A stretch of DNA of 64,000 bases from Aspidiotus rigidus (Eukaryota > Arthropoda > Insecta > Hemiptera > Diaspididae). Location: positions 2,667,501 through 2,731,500 of the forward strand of contig JAVHKY010000001.1 of NCBI GenBank assembly GCA_035079385.1. Direction: 5' to 3'. Below, piece after piece: positions 26,413 through 36,856 of the stretch. The notes beneath the pieces are model-generated. The model worked only from the letters and a program-made list of their open reading frames with translations. It was not told the origin of the DNA and searched no databases. The number at the start of each line of letters is the position of its first letter. Position 1 is the stretch's first letter. The translations under genes were made by a program, and so were the position numbers.

Positions 26413-26990
26413 TTAAATATTCTTTCCTTCATTGTAATGTTTGTCAAACAGTGACTTCCCATCCTCTTTTTCCCTAGCTGTTTTGTACTCCTTTCTCCTG
26501 ATGTTGAATTTCATCCTGGTCTCCTCGCACTGTACGCAACTGACCTTTACACTCCACTCAAGCACCGTCTGGTTGTTGCTTTTTCTCTTGACCATGGGTG
26601 AATTGTTATGGATGCCGACATTCATATTATAACTGCTGAACGCTTGTATCACCGTTTTTGTGTACTTTCCTATGCTTGGTACTGATCCGGAGTACTTCAT
26701 CACTGTGTTGCCTTGGATTCCCTTCTTTGCTTGTATTTTCCCAGAGACTCCCTCAGTCACGTCTCTAGAGTAGCCGTTAGCTGCCACGATCTGCCTTACC
26801 ATCTGGATTTCCTTCCTCTTCTCTTCATTGCTTTAAATTGCTCAGTATCAAACGTTCTGACTCGCCGCCAACTTGTGCGTAGGGTTGTTGTAGGGATCCT
26901 TTGGGATGAGGTATCCGCGTGCGTTGGCTTCATGTATAGGTTTTGTATTATATCAGAGCAACTTTTCAAAATGATTGATTCGTGAACCAT
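26413..26990 (-). pseudogene. Frameshifted Penelope-like element remnant (RT end plus GIY-YIG)
   Basis: The minus-strand frames 26796-26990 and 26413-26802 read in sequence. The first has a YMKPTHADT motif, matching the IYRKPTxTDT block near the end of Penelope-type reverse transcriptases. The second continues with VAANGYSRD, a SIGKYTKTVIQAFSSYN segment and KVSCVQCE, which matches the start of the GIY-YIG domain (xVxCxxC), then ends at FDKHYNEGKNI. A frame change joins them, and the GIY-YIG catalytic region is degraded. It lies opposite to the copy at 25745 and differs in sequence, so it is probably another family or an older insertion. Confidence 0.55.
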
Positions 26991-27191
26991 TAGTGAGAAC
27001 TGTAGTGCAAAAGGAAATCGTTTGGCTTACAGTTCTTGAGCTTCGACAAGATCAAAGAATTTTTTCAAACTGAATTTGTTTGATAAAACTCTGAATGATC
27101 TACTCATCGGTCATCAAATAGGCTGTGAAGTGAGCGGAGCAACTAGCTTTTACAACTCAGTTTTCGGAACAAATTTAGGTGCAAAATGATA

Positions 27192-28123
27192 CAAAGGGTG
27201 TCCAATAAGTTTTGTCTGTACCCGAGTTAAAAATCGAATTCTTTAGTTTACATAAAAATGACATAATTACTTTTTGAAATACTTCCCTCCCACTTCAATG
27301 CACCGGTCCCATCGAGCAGTCCACTTACAGAACGCAGCCTAGAACGCATCGGACGGAAAGCCTTGAAAGATCCCCTGGACGGTTTTGATGACTTCCTCAT
27401 TCGACTGAAATCGGATACTCCTGAGGTGTTCTTTCAAATTTGGGAAGAGGTACCAGTCACAAGGAGACGACCTAACAAATCTAGATCCTCTCCAAGCATT
27501 TCCAGTCATTCCTCGCAAACGTTGACCCGCTTCTGAAATTGCTCTCATGTCAGCATGTGCGGACCCCAGTGGCCACAAACTCGCCGGAGGCCTAAACGGT
27601 CGCAAAGAATCGTTGCTGCGGTTGATTTCAAAATATTGAGTTGTTCGGCAAGCTGTTTACAGGTTATTCCACGATCATCTTGCACCATAGCCCAAGCAGT
27701 ATTCACGAGAACGTCAGTGGAAGCCGTCACATGTCTACCGGATCGTGGCTGATCCGTAGCGGACGTAAGGCCACTTTTGAAGTTTTGATACCACCGAAAA
27801 ATTGTTCGATCACTTACGCAGTCTTCACCATACGCTGCTTTAATGTGCGAAATCATTTCCGGCGCAGATTTCTGAAGACGAACGCAAAATTGGATCGAAT
27901 GACGAATTTTCATTTTGATTTAAAATTCTCCAGGGGTACATCGATCTTAATCCACAAATAAATTTTTTTCGACTACCGTCGATAATAATTATTATCAGCA
28001 CCAATCAAAACTTGATTCTGAGGTAAAATAAATCGAGCAATCCGCTGGTAACATTAGTTTTACGATTCGCCGCACAGGAACGCCACAATCGCGCTACTGA
28101 CAAGACTTATTGGACACCCTTTG
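27192..28123 (-). mobile_element. Internally deleted mariner element, 932 bp
   Basis: The ends are inverted repeats beginning CAAAGGGTGTCCAATAAGT (left 27192-27210; right end reverse-complemented at 28105-28123), extending to about 27 bp with two mismatches. A TA dinucleotide flanks both sides (27190-27191 and 28124-28125). Full mariners are about 1.3 kb, so roughly 350-400 bp is missing from the middle of the transposase. The intact ends mean it could still be moved by a transposase supplied elsewhere. Confidence 0.92.
27267..27913 (-). pseudogene. Mariner transposase pseudogene
   Basis: On the minus strand the frame starts at 27913 and reads the paired helix-turn-helix DNA-binding domain (SDRTIFRWYQNFKSG, then a GR-rich hook PRSGRHV) and the linker, ending GHWGPHMLT at a stop at 27545-27547. 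The reading then carries on past that stop (EQFQKRV) to a second stop. After a deletion, in another frame, come the family's C-terminal motifs CDWYLFPNLKEHLR and RWDRCIEVGGKYF (stop at 27267-27269). The central catalytic region with the first two aspartates of the D,D34D triad is absent. The third, in the CD-x-YLF motif, remains. It cannot make active transposase, though the isolated DNA-binding domain is open for 122 codons. Confidence 0.88.
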
Positions 28124-28125
28124 TA

Positions 28126-29739
28126 GATATTATCTTTTATCTGGGTTTGTAATACGAATCCTCCGCTTCGGACCCCATATCTTTGAAAGCAATGAACATG
28201 TTCTGTGGCTTCGTGAATATCTCAACATGGATGTCGATGCCAGTCTATGGATACACTCTATTTGTCGAGAAAAACTGATCGCTAGTAATGACTGGTAGGA
28301 AAATCACTTGTATGTTTGTTAGGCTTGATTTTCTCTCAGTCTCGTCCAATGTTATTGGTGAAATAGTCCCGAAAAAAACAAGCTTTTGTCCCTGTATCTA
28401 GTATCAATGTCCATTGTATGGAATACCCATCGTGGTCGACAAATTAATTTCTCAAATAAATTTATGACTTTTTTTTCGTCAGTGTATATCTTCTAGTATG
28501 TAGCCTAATTATCATTATTGTGCAATGCTCCTGTATGGTGACAGAGCCATGAAAAATTTGTAGTTTAATGGAGCCGGTATTTGAATGCCGAAACGATGCG
28601 AGACGATGGTCGATAGCGCATTTAGAGGAAATGTCTTTCTTCCGGAGTTCATTTCAGATAACACGTGCTGGTGCGACGCATCGTGACGTGATCATTGTAC
28701 GCAGACTGGAACGCAATGACAATGCGAACGGACAACGTTGTATTGACGCTCTTAGTAATCTGGCTACGTTTTCGGTCGTTACAGCGGCTAACTTTCACCC
28801 TTATAATTCGGCGAGCGGGCGCGGCTGCGATATTGAGTGATTTTTACTCTGTCGCTCGTCTACGCTATTACCACCCCTAAACTACGCGTTTAAAGTAGTA
28901 TATGTTGCCTCGGTTCACAGAAGATATAACTTAAGTTCACTCTTATATATACGACGAAATATATACTCCACACGCTATTGTCACTGATGACGCTAAATTG
29001 GCGAAAGTTTAAAAGAATTGACGATGCGTTTGTTTGGTGGCGAGTGACGGACTCGGAGCGGTACGCGGTGCAGAAACTATTTTAAATACAAGATTTTCTC
29101 TGTTGTTGACAATCGTCTAAATTAGCATACTGATTTCATCAAGTGTTGTTCGTTCCCGAACTTGATATCTGACTGTTTGCGGTTACAATTATTGCCGAAT
29201 TACTTATACACAGTTTTTCATTCCTTGGCGGCGTGCATAAGCGACACTAGGGGGAATAAAATGACTTCATCCTATTCACGTCTTCAATAATGGATTCCCA
29301 AATTTTGTGATACGACGCTTCACCTTCCTTCTTTTACGCTATAAAATTTGAATGATAGCTGAAATCGTCAACGTGTGCTCCTAACGTATTAAAATTGTCT
29401 TATTCCGTTCTAACAACTAATATTATGCAGTCGCCGTCTGAACTGATTTCCAAACTTTAGTGAAGTGAATTAAAACTTTCAATCGTGCGTTTATATCAAA
29501 ATATTGGTGAAATGAATGGTTAGAAGGTTTACTCAACTATGGAAAAAAAGCTTCCTGATCTCTCAAACCTCAACTACAACTAAAACTTTTGTTTTTTTGG
29601 CTTCTCCTTATGAATCAAGAGTTATACATATTCTCTCATAGTTTACTACTCTCAATATTTTTCCATGGAAGCTGTTGTATATATGTATATTTTTTAAAAT
29701 TTGCCTTAGGCTGTGCGCCTTGTGGTGCCCAGAGAAAAC
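28126..29739. other. Unassigned DNA, locally CpG-rich
   Basis: No recognised gene. The stretch 28570-29100 has more GC and CpG than its neighbours, and open frames on both strands, which might mark a promoter or exon. I see no clear splice sites or protein motif. Confidence 0.3.
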
Positions 29740-30010
29740 TGACCTACCCTTATAAAGAATTTGGACTTGAAAAAATGTCGACTTTTTGGGGTACTTAAAA
29801 AGATTTCAAATTTCCAGTCATAGTATATATAATAGGAGGGGACTTGAAAAAATTTCGACTCTTGAGCCATAACATATAGGGACTTTGAAAAATTTCGAGT
29901 TTCGAGCTGTAGTGTAAGGACTTGACAAAATTTCAACTTTCGAGCCTCGGTGTGTGATGAGAAAAGAACTGGGAAGAATTTCGCCTCTCAAGTTATAATA
30001 TACATATTAC
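29740..30010. repeat. Degenerate ~57-bp tandem repeat (left part)
   Basis: About four diverged units of the form GGACTTGAAAAAATTTCGAC...GAGC.ATA.TATA.G. The same family forms the arrays at 32566-32790, 34600-34815 and 58490-59720. The jockey-like LINE at 30016-32565 separates this piece from the one at 32566, so the LINE seems to have landed inside this array. Confidence 0.65.
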
Positions 30011-30740
30011 CTATGTTTTTTTTTTTTTTTTCTTCTTTTATCATTATTGAGCTATCTTAATATGGTTTTACAAACATCTTAAATCAAATTATCTCAACTT
30101 CTGGCGTCATAATTGACGTGATGAGAGGTTGCAGTCCAGCGACTGTCCTCTAAATAGCTAGTCTAGATAGTATAATTACTCTTACACAAGTTCATAAGGT
30201 TTACTTTTTTTTAGTCTTCGGATATCTTGGTGGACATCTAACAGTTGAATGGCCTCGACGTTTGGGTGATTTAGTAGGCGTTTTTCGTACTTGAGGGCCC
30301 GCCTTCGAATGATCTCATCGACGACTTCTAGCTTCAGGTCTTTGTGTAGGTTCTCATCTGTAGTGTAGCGATCATTCGCACGAATCGATTTTGGGCTCTT
30401 TGGATGATGAGCCTGTTGGATGGCTTGGCACATCCCCACTGTTCACAGCCATACATCCAAATGGGACGCAGAATTGCTCGGTATAAGAGTAATTTGCTCT
30501 CCAGTTTCAGCTTGGAATATTTCCCCAGTAGCCAATACAACTCTCGAGTTTTTTGTTTTATCTATGGGCCGCTTTGTATTGGATGTGCTCTCTCCACGTG
30601 AGCTTGGAGTGTAGGTGGAGTCCTAGATACTTGATCGAGTTTTTTTGTTCCACCTGTGTGCCATTTAATTTGATGTGTTGGTGCTGGTCTAAATTACGTA
30701 GGGAGAAAGTAACTAGATTTTCCAATCGTCCGCCCATTTT

Positions 30741-30871
30741 ACCGACTTTTTACTTGTAAAAAGTGAGGTATTACACCCGACGCAAAGTATTCAGGGGGAG
30801 GGGGCAATGAATTTTCTCGACGTTTTGGAGGTCCTAGATCACTTCTACCCTAATAAGAAAATTTCAGGTTT

Positions 30872-30906
<35 letters not shown>

Positions 30907-31870
30907 ATTTTTTTGTCCACGCAACTCCTCAAAAACTACTGGTTGGATTCTCATGAAATTTGGCCAAGTTGTAGTGGATTATCTGGAGTTGGGAACGTGA
31001 ATTTTTTTCTTAGATTTCTCGAGTAGTTGAGTAACTCTCAATTTTCCTCGAATTTCTTAGTGTTGTTTCTCAAAAAATATCAATCTTATTATCTTCATAT
31101 CACTACATTACGTCATAGTTTATTCAATCTTATTGCTCTGTAATTTTTGTATCGGTTGGACTAGTGGTTCTTGAGTAAATCTCAAAATATACGTGGTCCA
31201 CGTATAGAGCCGTAAGAGCTAAATCTCGCTTATTCAATTTATTTGAGTTCGTTTGCCACGTGATTAAAGCATCATACACCTATTGGCTGCAAAAACTTCT
31301 CATTACCAGTCATATATGGTTGAAAAAATTCGACGTTTATTGGATACGTTAAACAAACGTTGCACGTAAGCGATGGATTGAATATTGGCCGTGTATTTTA
31401 TAATTACTGCGTTATGCAGGTATACATATCATTTTTTTTTTTTTTTTTTTTTTTTCTTCTACATTATCGCAATAGGCTCGTAGCCTGAACACTGGGGAGT
31501 AATGTTGAAATTCAGGTAAAGACAAAGTGGAAGTTTCATTGCCCATTTCAATTTTCCTCATCTATGTTTTGAATTTTGTCATTATCGACTTTATAATATC
31601 TTACTGTACCTATTTTTGGAAATGGACAGTCAGGTTAATACTTTAAGATTCTTCTAAATCACCTAAGTTTTATATTTTAATTTTAATAGAACCCATTAAA
31701 AAGATTAGAAATGAATTGAACAATAGAAGAGAAAGTGGAATACCTTAAATCATTATTATCACAATCAGCTTATAACTGAGAAACAATGAAGTTTAGGTAT
31801 GGGGAGCATGTGTAAATGATTTTATAGCAAATTATTGAAAAGTCGGTGATGCTTACGCTTCTGCGTGAGC
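30741..31870 (+). mobile_element. Helentron-derived (HINE-like) insertion, 1,130 bp
   Basis: This segment interrupts the LINE inside a T run. Its left end ACCGACTTTT pairs with an inverted AAAAGTCGGT at 31838-31847. That is followed by a hairpin (GCTTACGC-TTCT-GCGTGAGC, 31851-31870) directly at the junction. Short asymmetric terminal repeats, a 3'-terminal hairpin, insertion between T residues and an internal TA microsatellite (30875-30904) are the known signature of Helentrons and their short derivatives (HINE/DINE-1 type). No Rep/helicase is encoded. A second copy is at 54650-55258. A Helentron assignment is inference from structure alone. Confidence 0.7.
30875..30904. repeat. (TA)n microsatellite
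   Basis: An uninterrupted TA tract inside the HINE-like element, at the place where the second copy (54780) has only a short TATATATA. Microsatellite growth at this position is common in such elements. Confidence 0.95.
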
Positions 31871-32565
31871 TTTTTTCTATTTTATTGATTGCAGTTTGTA
31901 GGTTGACGGTTGCGATCTCCTGGGATAAATTAACGCTTAGTATCGCCGTATAGTCAGCAAACGTTGCAATTTCAGTGTCATTTGTAGTAGGTATATCAGC
32001 TGTAAATGACGAGTACAGGCAAGGGGCAAGAACGCTCCCCTGCGGGACGCCAGCTAAGATTGTCTGGATTGGCGATTTTACACCATCGTAGTTGATTGAA
32101 ATCGGCGGTTTAGCAAGTAGGATTCTAGAAGTTGGATAGATCTTTTGGAAACGTTTGGCTCATTCTGAAAATCAGGTCTTCGTGCCAAACCCTGTCAAAT
32201 GCTTGCGAGACGTCAATAAACAAGCTAGCACAGAACTCCTTCTCCTCAAGCGTACGCTCAATTGTAGCGACAACTCTGTGGATTTGTTCGACTGATGATT
32301 TCTAAATCCAAACTGGAAGTCTGGGGTTTTGATGAATGGGACAAGTCTTTGTAGAATGAGATTTTCGCTTATTTTTACAACTATTGGGAGACGGGAGATA
32401 GGTCTATAAGATTCTTTTGCTGTGGTAGGTTTACCGGACTTCTGGCACATTACAACTAGAGCTAATTTGAACAGGTTGAGAAGATATTTCAGCCTAAAGC
32501 ATGCCTTTTCGCGGAAGCTCTTTATACACTCTTGGCGGAATCTGGTCAATTCCTGGGGACTTTTT

Positions 32566-32790
32566 CAGATAGGAAAGAAACTTGGAAGAATTTGGCCTAA
32601 GAATGAAATTTTCACTCACGTGCTATGGTATATATGATAGGAGGAGGATTTAGAATAATTTTGACTCACGAATCATAACATATGGTGGGCCACATAATAG
32701 GAAAAAAACTTGGGAAAACTTTTACTTTCAGGCTCTATATACCATGATACGAGGGAACTCTTCCAATATTTCAAATTTGTAATTACCATG
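32566..32790. repeat. Degenerate ~57-bp tandem repeat (right part)
   Basis: Diverged units with ACTTGGAAGAATTT and GGTATATATGATAGGAGGAGG, the same family as 29740-30010. The two pieces flank the jockey-like LINE. Confidence 0.6.
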
Positions 32791-33080
32791 AATGTTTTAT
32801 CGACTCAGTTTCGTACCACCTTAGAGGTTGTGTTGACAGTGCGTTTTTTTAGTAGTGGTTTCCCTTATAGGTTTATTCCAGACTAACATTTTCCCAATAT
32901 TGAAAAAAAAAAATAAGACTAAATCATACAAAAAAGATTTGAAAGAATTTGTACATTCACCCTATATTATACACATTTTCATTTCGCGATTTTTAAATGA
33001 CTGCTCCAGATGTTGATAATGATGCAAACATATGAAGCTCGACAACAGAAATTTTTTTAGGTTCTACTTTTTTTATTCAA
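32791..33080. other. Short unassigned stretch
   Basis: No gene or repeat recognised. Confidence 0.3.
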
Positions 33081-33282
33081 GCAGGAAGAGAAACACACAA
33101 GAACTTAACAAATGAAGTTTCTAATTCCAAAGTCTAAAAATTCTCGAAATTTAAAGGTTGAGCATCAAAATTCTAAGAGAAAAATTCAAACTCTTTTGCA
33201 TAATTTTTTTGTGAGAATTTTTAGACTTTGGAATTAAAAATTTTATTCGTTAGGTACATTCTTGTGTGATTTCTCTTCCTGC
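33081..33282. repeat. Inverted repeat with ~66-70-bp arms
   Basis: The left arm starts GCAGGAAGAGAAA (33081) and runs to about 33146. The right arm (33212-33282) ends TTTCTCTTCCTGC. Blocks ACACACAAGAA, AATTCCAAAGTCTAAAAATTCTC and GAAGAGAAA pair in order, with a spacer of about 65 nt. It reads as a fold-back MITE or hairpin-RNA precursor. No coding sequence. Confidence 0.8.
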
Positions 33283-34590
33283 TTATGATGGAACGTAGTT
33301 TTGAAGAGTCCATCCAACTTCTTTTATTCAACTTGAGTCTCGATATTTTGTCGCACCCAATATCTTCCAGGAAGGATACCATAATTATTTTTGCAAATCC
33401 TATACTATAATTCTCAAGTCTGGGAAGTGGTCAGACATCGAATTCTTTCTATCCATTGAACGCGTCTGATATTTGGAGCTTAGAATGTTCTGAATCGCTC
33501 ATTTTCGAGACTAAAATTTTCGTTCTTCAGCAAAAGGTTGAAACATTTCAAAGTACGACGCCTCTTATAAAACTTGCAGATTTACGAGCCGTATTCTTTT
33601 CTAATCCCAACCATTGTATCTTTGACGAACACGACTACTATACATACATTGGTCAACCACGATACCAAAATACACGCACTTATGTACACAAAGAGAAACG
33701 AAACGATTTACTAACCGCCGTTCGTATCGGCTCGTTAATTTTGTGACTGGACTCTGAATTGTTTAGACTTTAATGATGCCTTTCTAGTCTACTGTCACGC
33801 ATCCTGTCGAAACTCAAAATTAAAACGCAGCATCCCTATCCGCTGCACGAAGTTGTCGCAACAGTATGGACAGATTTCCTTTCAATCCTCACTCACGGAA
33901 CATCTTTTTATCAGAAATGAGTACCTATGCAGAAATTTATCATTTGACATTAGGTAAAAATAGAGGAAATAAAATTTGAAGAGAAAAGACGTAATGAGAA
34001 AATATAGATTGTAAGAAAGAATTAAAGCACCACGTAGAAGAGGAGAAAAAAGAAGAACGTATACTTCAACACATCCGAAAATTCACTACCAAACCTCAGA
34101 AATACGAACATAATAACGTTCCTCCGGATTACCCATTTGCTCTATTAAAAATTGGCTGCTTACGAGAGCAATTACATGATTGGAAGTTTATCAGTGTGGG
34201 GTTTTATCGCTTAAGAAAATATGTTTCGAACCTATGACAGGTGTGTCATCAGCAAACTGCGAAGACATCAAACACATTTATGGAAATTCAGTTGTTGTTT
34301 AATATTTATGAGGTATAATATTTGTAATTTTAATACGGTTTCTTGAAAAATTGCCACTTTTAGACTTCGAACTTCAAGAAAGGAGCTATAAAGATGCTGA
34401 ACCAGAAAACCAAAAAAATTGCGACTAATATTATTGAAAAGTACTCACAGCTCACTTGATTGTTTACGTGAGCTGAGGTAAACAAGAAAACTAGTCGTCT
34501 TATATACAAAGTTATTCGATTTCGATAATCGCCTATATAGGATCGATTATTTGGCAAAGGCGACATCTTTCCCAAGATTCTCAACTATGC
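33283..34590. other. Unassigned AT-rich DNA
   Basis: No recognised gene. The open frame 33456-33746 (96 codons) has no motif I know. Confidence 0.3.
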
Positions 34591-34599
34591 ACATCAGAG

Positions 34600-35170
34600 T
34601 TTTGGAACCACACTTTGTTCGATTGTCGAAATTTTTCTCATCTTCCGTTTTCTCACATATTGTTCCAAAGTCGAAATTCTTCTCTTCATCTACATAACTC
34701 GATGATCAAAATTTATTCAAGTCCCTCGAAAGTCAAATGTCAAGCTTCCCCACCCTTCTCCTCCCATAAACATGGATGTAAGGTCAAAATTCTTTCAAGT
34801 CCATTCCCATACACTAAATAAATTATTTCAAAAAATTAATTTTATTATTAATACTAGAGTAGCCCAAACCAAAAAACTTGTGGAAGACCGTCAAAATTTT
34901 TCCAAAAGTATGTAATCTTAATCTGAGAAGCAAAATACTAAAATATATAAAAATTCTCCAGGCAACAAAACGCAGCTTTTTGTGTGCTTATATGATTGGA
35001 ACAGTTCTTAGAAAATCCGCTCTGAATAACCGTCACGGTTTAGTGACGATTTTACTGAAGCTACTCCTGAGAAAATTGTGACGAAAAACCTCTACTTTTT
35101 TGTCACGCTTGATGATGTCATCAGTGACCCTTGACATACTCTGGGGACAGAAAAATTTCGACCTTCTCAA
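34600..35170. repeat. Diverged relatives of the 45-57-bp repeat and its flank
   Basis: Segments such as TCGAAATTCTTCTC, TTCAAGTCC and CTCCTCCCATAAACATGGATG (34625-34800) are diverged, mostly inverted versions of the CTTGGAAAAATTTCGA...CATATATGATAGGAGG unit. At 35115-35170 a GATGATGTCATCA block followed by GACAGAAAAATTTCGACCTTC resembles, inverted, 13966-14020. Confidence 0.4.
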
Positions 35171-35602
35171 CATTATATTCGGCACATTTTGCGACCATGT
35201 CTTACTCGGCTAGAGCCACGCTGACGAAACAGCAATGACAACCGAAATCAAAAAATTATTGCCGCCCATCACGGGCTGCGATAATTTATTTTTTTTCAGC
35301 CTTTTTTTATACATATAATTCAAATAAATATTTTAATTTATTTTTTATTAAAAAATTTTATTTAATTATATTTACATTAAATTTTTTTATCATGATTGCA
35401 ATATCGCACACCTCTCATTCCCTGTTACCCTTAATCCAATTCTCCGATTATGAGCAAATATTCCTTCAAAATACGCGTCCACGGTAAAAACTTTTTCAAA
35501 ATGTCGCAGAATATTCTTCCGGTTTAGGGAACTAAATTCTAAGGTGCACAACTTAAAAAATTCGAAACATAACTTAAACAGATGTTGTGATATTATAGAT
35601 TA
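35171..35602. other. Short unassigned stretch
   Basis: Very AT-rich (35280-35400 is almost only A and T). No gene recognised. Confidence 0.3.
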
Positions 35603-36856
35603 CTAGCGGTTGGCGACGCGCCTCCGGCGCGCCTGACCGCTTGCTGTGTGTTGAGTAGATATCTGTGTTTTATAGGTATATCTGTATCTTGTAGGTACGT
35701 ATGTTTTGTAGGTATCTTGGCGGAATTCGGATGAATGTTTTGCTACGTTTTTCAAAAATTTAATACTGTTAAGCCTACTTCATTTTCACCGAGAATGATA
35801 ACATACATAGAGTAAAGAAAAAGAGAAGGTTGAAAAAATTGAAAAATGCGCATAAGATGTAAGATGAACGATTTCCCTCACACTTTCATTTTCCAGACTC
35901 GGGACTGGCAGAATTCAACATGCACAAACTGTATTCTGGTATGTTTATAAATGGTTAGCATGCAAAGCGCGAAAAAGAGGTTAAAAGTTTCCCATAACCA
36001 AGAGATAATAAATTATTAAGAATGGATCGGAGTCGCGCAAAAATTAAAATTACCGAATTACATTATTTTTTTTTCTGTTCAAAAATAAGAAAATAGACAC
36101 CAAAAACTGCGAATGTACTTATAAAATATCAAAGTTCCGAGTGGCACAAAAATAAAATCACCAAATTAAATTTTTTACACACTAATTCACTTGAGAGCTG
36201 ACTTAACGCGTGAAGCCTGTATCGCAGCAGAATACAGACAAATCCATTGACATTTTGCCAGTCCCCAAGAAAACACACGGACAACAGGTAAAAAAAAGGG
36301 TCATTTCCGCTAGCCCGTACGCAGTGCGCACCGTGTCTAGACATTGGTTCTTGTATGAGATACCGGATGTAAAATCCTTTATGTAGGTGTTTTTAAAACT
36401 GTGAATAAAATAACTTACTTATAGTATGGAAGTACAGCGAATACTGTAGTCACAAAATTTCCTCCTAAAAATCTGGAACCGGGCTCATTCGAAAGGAAAT
36501 TACAGGGGCTACAATTTTTGTTCTCTTCAATTTTTCATAAAAATGAGTTATACTCGAGTTATCACAATAATTCAATTTTTGAAACTGCGCCACTCAACGC
36601 GCCTAGGTCTAACGTACAGCGCAAAGCAGTTTCAGTACTCGATAATGCCCGTTTTTCCTAATTTTGTCGCCCCCTACTCCACCTTCAGGGAGTCAAAACA
36701 TCGAAATGTATTTAAGAACCTGACCCAGAAAAAACGAAATTTTTCAAAAACAATTCCAGGTCGATAGGTGAAGGCGTTCGAAAGTTATGGACGAACATAC
36801 AGACAGATATACAGACAGATATACAGACAGACAAACATTCTACTTTATATATTAGA
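35603..36856 (-). mobile_element. Non-autonomous Helitron, 1,254 bp (minus orientation)
   Basis: Read on the minus strand, it begins TCTAATATATAAAG followed by repeated TGTCTGTCTG (about 36790-36840), and it ends in a GC-rich hairpin (GGCGCGCCGGAGGCGCG) followed by ACCGCTAG. It lies between A and T, as Helitrons do (5' TC, 3' hairpin plus CTRR, no target duplication). The copy at 45867-47203 has the same two ends and shares a block around GCCCCTGTAATTTCCTTTC. There is no Rep/helicase frame, so it depends on an autonomous partner. Confidence 0.85.

Larger units (their letters stand above)
30016..32565 (-). pseudogene. 5'-truncated jockey-like LINE, split by an insertion
   Basis: The minus-strand remains of a jockey-type reverse transcriptase occupy two blocks. 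The upstream block (31871-32565) reads SPGIDQIPPRVYKELP, GKPTTAKESYRPIS and FQFGFRN, then TADIPTTNDTEIATFAD. The downstream block (30182-30740) reads KWADDWKI, KYLGLHLHSKLTWREHI, LLLYRAILRPIWMYG and the LHKDLKLEVVDEI tail. Several frameshifts and stops break the frame. The catalytic FADD box reads FADY (31950-31955), so it is enzymatically dead. A 3' UTR follows, ending in a 16-nt poly(A), seen as T on the plus strand (30016-30031). The endonuclease and ORF1 are missing. The gap between the blocks is the element at 30741-31870. Confidence 0.85.
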
